Positions 57,735 through 64,000 of a DNA stretch of 64,000 nt are shown here, piece by piece. The notes beneath the pieces were generated by a model. It was not told the DNA's origin and did not search any database. It worked only from the letters and a program-made list of their open reading frames with translations. Both the position numbers and the translations under genes were made by a program. How positions within the stretch are numbered: the stretch's first letter is position 1; the number at the start of each line of letters is the position of its first letter. The stretch comes from Bog-756 sp963829235 (lineage in GTDB: Bacteria; Actinomycetota; Acidimicrobiia; Acidimicrobiales; RAAP-2), in NCBI GenBank assembly GCA_963829235.1, contig CAWHIF010000009.1, positions 620,001 through 684,000 on the forward strand. Direction: 5' to 3'.

Positions 57735-58906
57735 GCCATCAACAGGCGCGGCTGGCTGAAGGCCAACGCGGCCCGCAGCCGGTCGCCCCGCCGGTACAGC
57801 GCCACCAGCTTGCCCTCGCCGACGGAGCCTTCCACCACGACCACCTCGTCGTCGGGACCGGGGAGGCCGATCACCTGGATCTTGGTCTTGTACTGGTCGG
57901 ACCAGAAGAACGGGACGGGATCGTAGGGCTCGGCCGCGTCGGACCCGGCCAGGAGGTTTCGGGCCGCGGCGGCACCACCCTCGGCCGCGTTGGTCCAATG
58001 CTCGACGCGTACCTGCTCACCGGTGCCGGGCCGGGTCCACCGGGCCACGTCCCCGGCGGCCACCACACGGTCGGCCGCGAACAGCGACCCGGTACAGACC
58101 ACGCCGTTGTCCAGGGTCAGGCCCGAACCCACCAGCCACCCGACCGCGGGGACGACGCCGATTCCCACCACCACCAGGTCCGCATCCAGGCCGGTCCCGT
58201 CGGCCAGATGGACCACCAGCGGCGCAGAGCCGGCGGGGTCCGACGAGATCCGCTCGACACCCACCCCGGTCGACACGGTGACCCCGTGGTCGCGATGGAG
58301 CTGCGCGCACGCCTCACCCATCTGGACGCCCAGCACCCCGGCCAGCGGGGTGGGGAGCGCCTCGACCACGGTCACCCCGGCACCGAGCCCCTGACAGGTG
58401 GCCGCCACCTCGGAACCGATGAACCCGGCGCCGATGACCACGACCCGGGCACCGGGCCCGGCCGCCTCGAGCTCGGCCCGGATGGCCAGGCAGTCGTCGA
58501 GGGTCCGCAGGGTGTGGACACCGGCCATGCCCTCGGTGCCGGGCAACGGGCGGGGCTCCGCCCCGGTGGCCACGATCAGCCCGTCGTAGTGCAGCTCGCT
58601 CCCGTCGTCGCAGACCAGGTTCCGCGCCTCGGTGTCGAGTGACAGCACCCGGCGACCGAGGCGGAATTCCAGCCCGAGGGTGTCGAGCTTGTCCGGTGCG
58701 TGGTGGTGGATGCGCGCAACGTCCCAGGTGCCGGCCAGCAGCTGCTTGGACAGTGGCGGCCTGTCGTAGGGAACGTGGAGCTCGTCGCCGATGATGACCA
58801 CCGGTCCGGCATGGCCTTCGTGGCGGATCTCCTCGGCGGCCCGCAGGCCGGCCAGCGACGCTCCGACCACCGCGATGGTCGAGCCGTTGTCCTGGGGGTC
58901 GTTCAT
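57671..58906 (-). CDS. FAD/NAD-dependent ferredoxin reductase
   Basis: 411 residues. FAD site VVGASLAGLRAAEEIRHEG, NAD site VVIGAGFIGSEVAA, the FAD-binding TGAEPRPLPG and VAAGDVARW, and the C-terminal FFWSDQYKTKIQVIG typical of BphA4/rubredoxin-type ferredoxin reductases. It transfers electrons from NADH to ferredoxin for P450 or dioxygenase systems. It may serve the P450/ferredoxin pair at 32 kb (inference; the genes are 24 kb apart). Confidence 0.92.
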   Translation of the reverse strand: MNDPQDNGSTIAVVGASLAGLRAAEEIRHEGHAGPVVIIGDELHVPYDRPPLSKQLLAGTWDVARIHHHAPDKLDTLGLEFRLGRRVLSLDTEARNLVCDDGSELHYDGLIVATGAEPRPLPGTEGMAGVHTLRTLDDCLAIRAELEAAGPGARVVVIGAGFIGSEVAATCQGLGAGVTVVEALPTPLAGVLGVQMGEACAQLHRDHGVTVSTGVGVERISSDPAGSAPLVVHLADGTGLDADLVVVGIGVVPAVGWLVGSGLTLDNGVVCTGSLFAADRVVAAGDVARWTRPGTGEQVRVEHWTNAAEGGAAAARNLLAGSDAAEPYDPVPFFWSDQYKTKIQVIGLPGPDDEVVVVEGSVGEGKLVALYRRGDRLRAALAFSQPRLLMAYRPLLAAGASFDEALALARS

Positions 58907-58947
58907 CGAGCGTCATCGTAGGTCCGACCCACGGCGCCCCCGTGCCC

Positions 58948-59703
58948 TCAGCCTCCGAACATCGTCATCCACTGCTCGGGGGTGCGCAGCCGGAAGACAT
59001 AATTGTGGGCACGGGTGTACCCCATGGTGGCCGACGGCTCCGGCGAGTAGAGGTGGCCGGGGAAGAGGACGGTGTCGTCGGGCACCCGGGCCAACTGGGT
59101 GGTCAGCGACTGGTACAACGCCTCGGGGTCACCGCCGGGCAGGTCGGTCCGTCCACAGCCTTCGAGGAACAAGGTGTCGCCGGCGATCAGCCGGCCGTCG
59201 ACCAGGAAGCACTGGCTGCCCGGCGTGTGGCCCGGCGTGTGGACCAGCGTGATCGGAACCGAGCCCACCTGGACGACATCCCCACCCCGGTGGGTGGCCA
59301 ACTCGTGTGGGCCGACCCCGGTCGTGCGGGCGACCCAGGGTGCTTCGTCCGCCTGGACGTGGATCGGGACCTCGGCCAGCTCCAGGAGTCTGGTGATCCC
59401 CTCGATGTTCCATCCCATCATGTCGCCGCCGATGTGGTCGGGGTGGAAGTGGGTGGCCAGGGCGCCGACGCACTCCATGCCGTCGGCCCGGAGGATCCCG
59501 AGCAGCTCGTCGACGCCGTAGGCGGGATCGACGATGAGGGCCTGTCCGGTCTCCGCATCACCGACCAGGTACACGAAATTGACCATCTGGCGGGCCAACT
59601 GGTCATCGACGGCGAAGTCGCGTCCGGCCAACAGTTGGCGGAAGTAGAGGCGGTCGGTACCGGGAGCCGGCGGGGTCGCCGAGGTGGTGTCGGTCACCGC
59701 CAC
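58948..59703 (-). CDS. MBL-fold metallo-hydrolase (glyoxalase II / persulfide dioxygenase-like)
   Basis: 251 residues. Metal motif THFHPDHIGGD with His85, His87, Asp89 and His90, later TLVHTPGHTPGS, AGDTLF and LFPGHLY. The close similarity in layout to glyoxalase II/ETHE1-type proteins suggests thioester or persulfide chemistry, but the substrate is not visible. It is 41 bases upstream of the ferredoxin reductase in the same direction. Confidence 0.88.
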   Translation of the reverse strand: MAVTDTTSATPPAPGTDRLYFRQLLAGRDFAVDDQLARQMVNFVYLVGDAETGQALIVDPAYGVDELLGILRADGMECVGALATHFHPDHIGGDMMGWNIEGITRLLELAEVPIHVQADEAPWVARTTGVGPHELATHRGGDVVQVGSVPITLVHTPGHTPGSQCFLVDGRLIAGDTLFLEGCGRTDLPGGDPEALYQSLTTQLARVPDDTVLFPGHLYSPEPSATMGYTRAHNYVFRLRTPEQWMTMFGG

Positions 59704-59851
59704 ACCTTACGGGCGGTGGAGGAGAGGTGGCGAGGCGGGGCACGAGGGACCGGCCGGCCGATGCCCCGGCGCGGTTCCGACCGGCTCCGGAGTACCATCC
59801 TGGGGCCGGACGAGGGCCATCGGGGACACCGTCAACAGGAGGGGGCAGAGA

Positions 59852-61450
59852 GTGAGCACTGACCGAGCGGGCCAGGCGGATCCGGCCGACCACCTCTCCG
59901 CAGCCGACATGATCCGGACCTGGGCGCGCCAGACACCCGACGCGCCCATGCTCACCGAAGGCGCCGTCACGCTCACGTGGTCCGAGGTGTTCGATCGGGC
60001 CAAACGGGTCAGCCACGCCCTGGCCGAGGCTGGGGTGTCGGCCGGCGACCGGGTGGCCTTCGTGGACCGGAACTGCATCGAGTATTTCGAGGTCTTCTTC
60101 GGATGCGCACTGCTCGGAGCGGTGAGCGTGGCCGTCAACTGGCGACTGGCCCCGGCCGAGATGGCCGCCATCATCGAGGACGCCCGAGCCCGGGTGGTCT
60201 TCTTCGGCTCCGATTACGCCGCCGCGGTGAAGGAGCTGACCCCGTACGTGACCTGCGTCCGCACCTGGGTGCCGCTCGACAACTTCGACCAGTGGCGGGA
60301 CGGATCCGGGCCCGCCGACGGGCCGGACCCCGGGTTCCGGCCCGGTCCCGATGACGTGGTCACCCAGCTCTACACCTCGGGGACCACCGGGCTCCCCAAG
60401 GGCGCCATGATCTCTGGGCGGAACATCTCGTGCATCCTGACCCAGGCGGACCAGGTCTTCCACATCGGTGCCGACACCGTCTCACTGGTGGCCATGCCGC
60501 TCTTCCACATCGGTGGCACCGGCTGGGCGCTGTGCGGCATGTCCCGGGGAGGACACTCGGTCATCCTCCGGGACATGGACCCGGCCGCGGCACTCCGGCT
60601 CATCGAGGAGCACCGGGTCACCGAAGCGTTCGTCGTCCCGGCGGTGCTGATGTTCTTGTTGGCCACTCCCGAGCTGGCCACCGCCGACGTGAGCTCGCTG
60701 CGCACCATCTTCTACGGTGCGTCCCCGATCAGCGAGGACGTGCTGGTCCGGTCGATGAGCGCGCTCGGTTGCGACTTCGCCCAGGTGTACGGCCTCACCG
60801 AGACGACCGGTGCCATCACGTCGCTCATGCCCTCGGACCACGATCCGGACGGTCCGCGGGCCGGGCTGCTCCGGTCGGCGGGACGTCCGTTCGACCATAT
60901 CGAGATCCGTATCGTCGACGCGGCATCGGGTGAGACGCTCCCGGTCGGTGAGGTGGGTGAGGTCTGGACCCGATCCGACCAGAACATGCTGGGGTACTGG
61001 AACAGGCCCGAGGAGACGGCGGCCATCCTCTCCGACGACGGCTGGTTCCGGACCGGCGACGCAGGCTGGATGGACGCTGAGGGGTACCTGTTCCTCCACG
61101 ACCGCATCAAGGACATGATCGTCTCCGGCGGGGAGAACATCTACCCGGCCGAAGTCGAGAACGCGCTGCTCGCCCATCCCGCGGTGGCGGACGCGGCCGT
61201 CATCGGGGTGCCCGACGACCGCTGGGGTGAGACGGTCAAGGCCGTCGTGGTCAGGTCACCGGACGCGTCCGAGGACGACGAGGGCCTGGCCATGGACATC
61301 ATCGCCGCCACCCGGTCCCGCCTGGCCCATTACAAGTGCCCGACGTCTGTCGACTTCGTCGACGGGCTGCCGAGGAATCCCTCGGGCAAGGTGCTCAAAC
61401 GCGAGCTCCGTCAGCCGTACTGGGTGGGGCAGGAGCGCAACATCTCCTGA
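59852..61450 (+). CDS. Acyl-CoA synthetase / AMP-forming ligase (FadD type)
   Basis: 532 residues from the GTG at 59852 (AGGAGGGGG upstream). YTSGTTGLPKGAMIS, VYGLTETTGAI, GWFRTGDAGWMDAEGY, VSGGENIYPAEVE and Lys in NPSGKVLKRE, with all ligase motifs intact. Fourth FadD-type gene of the window, isolated from the other three. Substrate unknown, medium/long-chain or aromatic acids are typical for this subtype. Confidence 0.92.
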   Translation: MSTDRAGQADPADHLSAADMIRTWARQTPDAPMLTEGAVTLTWSEVFDRAKRVSHALAEAGVSAGDRVAFVDRNCIEYFEVFFGCALLGAVSVAVNWRLAPAEMAAIIEDARARVVFFGSDYAAAVKELTPYVTCVRTWVPLDNFDQWRDGSGPADGPDPGFRPGPDDVVTQLYTSGTTGLPKGAMISGRNISCILTQADQVFHIGADTVSLVAMPLFHIGGTGWALCGMSRGGHSVILRDMDPAAALRLIEEHRVTEAFVVPAVLMFLLATPELATADVSSLRTIFYGASPISEDVLVRSMSALGCDFAQVYGLTETTGAITSLMPSDHDPDGPRAGLLRSAGRPFDHIEIRIVDAASGETLPVGEVGEVWTRSDQNMLGYWNRPEETAAILSDDGWFRTGDAGWMDAEGYLFLHDRIKDMIVSGGENIYPAEVENALLAHPAVADAAVIGVPDDRWGETVKAVVVRSPDASEDDEGLAMDIIAATRSRLAHYKCPTSVDFVDGLPRNPSGKVLKRELRQPYWVGQERNIS

Positions 61451-61494
61451 CCGTGAGGCGGGTCCGGTGGTCCGGTGGAGTGGGTCCGGTGGGA

Positions 61495-61884
61495 TCAGAA
61501 GAGTCCGGGTGAGGCGTCGTCGCGGGTCGGCTGCCCGTCGGCCTCGTATCCGGAGAGGTCCTCTTCGACGTCCACCTCCTCGATGTCCACCTCGATGACC
61601 TCCACCACGGAGACCTCCTGCTGACCGATCGCCTCCAGACGGGGAACGAGCTCCTCCACCTGGATCCGGGTCCGCCGGAGCCGCCGATCGAGCTCGTCGA
61701 CGATGTCGGTGGCCCGCTGCAGCTGGTCGACCAGGCGGTCGACGTCGATGACTCCCGTCTCGAACTCCTCGATGATGGCGTCGAGCTCGGCGCCGGCGTC
61801 CGAGTAGCTCAGATCGCCGACGCCCGTGGCGTCATCCTCCGGTCCGGTGCTGTTGCGCCCGCCATCGCGTGTCGTTGCCATCAC
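61495..61884 (-). CDS. xseB: Exodeoxyribonuclease VII small subunit with acidic tail
   Basis: 129 residues. XseB core at about 25-85: LSYSDAGAELDAIIEEFETG and DVDRLVDQLQRATDIVDELDRRL, a two-helix bundle with the usual pattern. The C-terminal ~45 residues are an acidic extension (VEVIEVDIEEVDVEEDLSG) not found in the ~80-residue E. coli protein. Its ATG overlaps the xseA stop by four bases, supporting the assignment. Confidence 0.9.
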   Translation of the reverse strand: MMATTRDGGRNSTGPEDDATGVGDLSYSDAGAELDAIIEEFETGVIDVDRLVDQLQRATDIVDELDRRLRRTRIQVEELVPRLEAIGQQEVSVVEVIEVDIEEVDVEEDLSGYEADGQPTRDDASPGLF

Positions 61885-63359
61885 TGTGTCCCTTCGTCAT
61901 GGTGGGTGGTTGCCGTCGAATTTCGGGATGCCGGGTCCGAGGTGCCGGTCTCCTCGACCGTCGAGACCAGCTCGCCGTCGCTGACCCTCGTCCGCAGGCG
62001 CCCCCCGGTGCCCACATCGTGCACCGATCGGACCACCCGTCCCGACGCATCGCGTGTCACCGAATACCCCCGCTCCAGCTGGCGCTGGTAGTCGTAGGCG
62101 CCGAGCAGTCTGCGCCACTGGTCCAGGCGCTGATCCTCGGCGAGAAGCTGGCGCCCGGGCAGCGCGGCCAGCCGGGTGGACCGGCCGACAAGGGCTTCGT
62201 CCTCTGCCCGGAGCCCGCGGCGGGCGGCCACGGTCAGCGCCTCACCCCGGGCGGACAGCCGGAGGGCGTGGGTGTCGAGCTGGCCCCTCGACACGCCACG
62301 TAACGTGCGGGCCCGGTGACCGAGTCCGTCGCCATGACGGTCGAGTTGGGCACGCGCACCGATGGCCGCCGCCCGTTGGCGGGAGGCCAGGAGCCTGTCG
62401 GCGGCCAGGATTCGATCGCGGGCCATCCGGGCCACCGCGGCACCGGCGTCTTCGACCCGCCTCCAGTAGTCGATGACCAGGAGGGCCAGCTCCTGCCCGC
62501 ACTCGGTCGGGGTGATGAACGAGCGGTTGGCCACTTCGTCTGCGACCGACTGGTCGCCGGTGTGGCCGATGCCGGTCCAGACCGGGACCACAGAGGTGGC
62601 GATGGCGCGGGCCACAAGCTCCTGGTCGAAGGCGGCCAGGTCGGCCTTGGATCCCCCTCCCCGCACCACGACGATGACGTCGAGGAGTTCGGCCTGCAGG
62701 TTCGAGATGGCGGCGGCGACCCGGGCGGGCGCCACCTTGCCCTGGACGGCCGTCGGCGCCACCGTGACCTCGAAGGCCATTCCCGAGCTGCGCAGGCCAC
62801 CCAGGAAGTCGTGGTAACCCTCGGTGTCCGGGCTGGCCACGAGGCCCACCCGGAGCGGGAGAGCAGCAACCCGCAGCCCCCTTTGGCGGTCGAAGAGACC
62901 TTCGTCGACGAGCGCCTTGATGAGCCGGGCCCGCTCGGCGGCCACCTTGCCCAGGAGGGCGTCGGTGTCGAGCTCGGAGAGGATGAAGTCGACGGTGCCC
63001 CGGGCCTTGTAGAACTCGACCTTGCCCCGGGCCCGCACCACCATGCCGGCGTCCAGTGTGATGCCCAGGCTGTCGAGCGTGGTCCGCACGCTGCGCCACC
63101 GGGTCGACCAGCACTTCACGTTGAGTGTCGGGGCGCCGCTGTCCTGGGCATTGGTCGGGTCGACCAGATCGATGAAGCAGTGGCCCTTCGGGAGGACCTT
63201 CATGGTCCGGATCTCCCCGGTGATCCAGAGCTCACTGGAGAACGCCGATCGGAGGGCCCGGTCGACACGGTTGTAGAACTCGGTGATGGAGAGCGCGTCG
63301 GTACCCACGCCCCCGGGTGAGGGCGGTCGGGGTCTGGTGACGGGCGAACCACTGGGCAC
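61881..63359 (-). CDS. xseA: Exodeoxyribonuclease VII large subunit
   Basis: 492 residues. N-terminal OB-fold (LSITEFYNRVDRALRSAF, LWITGEIRTMKVLPKGHCFIDL, in parts), central nuclease domain with LPLRVGLVASPDTEGYHDFLGGL, DVIVVVRGGGSKADLAAFD and GIGHTGDQSVADEVANRSF, then a long helical C-terminal region and a final QLERGYSVTRD. Cleaves single-stranded DNA from both ends together with XseB. Length and motifs are standard. Confidence 0.96.
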   Translation of the reverse strand: MPSGSPVTRPRPPSPGGVGTDALSITEFYNRVDRALRSAFSSELWITGEIRTMKVLPKGHCFIDLVDPTNAQDSGAPTLNVKCWSTRWRSVRTTLDSLGITLDAGMVVRARGKVEFYKARGTVDFILSELDTDALLGKVAAERARLIKALVDEGLFDRQRGLRVAALPLRVGLVASPDTEGYHDFLGGLRSSGMAFEVTVAPTAVQGKVAPARVAAAISNLQAELLDVIVVVRGGGSKADLAAFDQELVARAIATSVVPVWTGIGHTGDQSVADEVANRSFITPTECGQELALLVIDYWRRVEDAGAAVARMARDRILAADRLLASRQRAAAIGARAQLDRHGDGLGHRARTLRGVSRGQLDTHALRLSARGEALTVAARRGLRAEDEALVGRSTRLAALPGRQLLAEDQRLDQWRRLLGAYDYQRQLERGYSVTRDASGRVVRSVHDVGTGGRLRTRVSDGELVSTVEETGTSDPASRNSTATTHHDEGTQ

Positions 63360-63460
63360 GGCGCCAGGTTAGAGCCACCCTGTGACCCGGACTGCCGTCG
63401 GGACCGGCCGTGCTCGGCGGGCACGGGCTGGGCCTGGTGTGGGACGATGGTGGAGACGGT
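63360..63460. promoter_or_regulatory. Region between xseA and rnpB
   Basis: About 100 bases with divergent promoters for xseAB (leftward) and the RNase P RNA (rightward). Nothing distinctive is seen apart from a hexamer-like TGGGAC near 63440. Confidence 0.25.
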
Positions 63461-63847
<387 letters not shown>

Positions 63848-63883
63848 CGTCAACCAGGGATCTTGTCCCTGGGAGGGCCGAAC

Positions 63884-63991
63884 GTGACTCGCACAGGGCA
63901 TGACTCCGACGACTTCTACAGGGACCGGGGCAAGACTGGGAGGCTGACGGTCCACTGGGAGGATGTGGCGTTCGAGATTCGGCTGGACTGA
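63884..63991 (+). CDS. Possible 35-residue small protein after rnpB
   Basis: GTG start at 63884 with GGGAGGG seven bases upstream, an excellent ribosome-binding site. The product begins MTRTGHDSDDFYRDRG and ends WEDVAFEIRLD, hydrophilic and charged, with no membrane helix or known motif. It lies about 37 bases after the RNase P RNA, whose transcript would read into it. Translation is plausible but unproven. Confidence 0.4.
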   Translation: MTRTGHDSDDFYRDRGKTGRLTVHWEDVAFEIRLD

Positions 63992-64000
63992 CCGGCTCCT

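Overview
This is a contiguous piece of chromosome from a very GC-rich bacterium, almost certainly an actinobacterium and most like an Acidimicrobiia-type lineage (inference from gene content: Kdp modules, several FadD/FadE genes, an IpdF-type steroid gene, an Rpf-like secreted protein and a bacterial type A RNase P RNA). Coding density is very high. Many genes overlap by 1 or 4 bases (ATGA, GTGA, TGATG) and several starts sit only 5-8 bases after a TANNNT -10-like hexamer, which suggests leaderless transcripts. I see no tRNA, rRNA, insertion sequence, prophage or CRISPR array.

Layout. 0-7 kb: housekeeping and small metabolic genes (Rpf-like protein, hydrolases, nitrilase family, ArfB, FAH family, SDR, GNAT, OsmC). 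7.2-20.7 kb: an elaborate Kdp potassium locus. kdpFABC runs leftward and ends with a detached KdpD sensor domain. A DUF4118/GAF/histidine kinase and response regulator run rightward from the shared promoter, followed by a second, full KdpD/KdpE pair whose kdpD is broken by a one-base frameshift. 20.7-26 kb: a methyltransferase fused to a mismatch-specific uracil-DNA glycosylase, a FrnE-like thiol oxidoreductase, and small enzymes. 26-43.6 kb: a catabolic region for steroid-like or other hydrophobic acyl substrates, with three acyl-CoA dehydrogenases, two thiolase-family proteins, three acyl-CoA ligases, a P450 with its ferredoxin, SDRs and a zinc alcohol dehydrogenase. It includes a FadE30-IpdF-FadD3-like unit (C/D-ring side of cholesterol breakdown) and a perfect match to the KstR operator consensus.

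43.8-48.4 kb is the most unusual part, an oxidant-defence island: MsrB, a short SSB, a nitrobindin/FABP-type beta-barrel protein translationally coupled to a family 1 encapsulin shell gene, then DUF3501, rubrerythrin and a PerR-like regulator with a perfect palindromic operator. The C-terminus of the beta-barrel protein carries DGSLGIGNLR, a near-exact encapsulin cargo-loading peptide. This predicts a nanocompartment packed with a putative heme-binding beta-barrel rather than the usual peroxidase or ferritin-like cargo, and it is the leading candidate for an undescribed system.

48.5-53.3 kb: glpD, an alkyl-DHAP-synthase-like flavoenzyme and an FGGY kinase in one overlapping operon. 53.4-57.7 kb: MoxR, DUF58 and a membrane transglutaminase. 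57.7-61.5 kb: a ferredoxin reductase (possible partner of the P450), an MBL-fold hydrolase and a fourth acyl-CoA ligase. 61.5-64 kb: exonuclease VII subunits, the RNase P RNA gene and a possible small ORF after it.

Three genes (a small Kdp-associated membrane protein, kdpD and a thiolase-like gene) each look intact except for one single-base indel. These may be assembly errors or real lesions.
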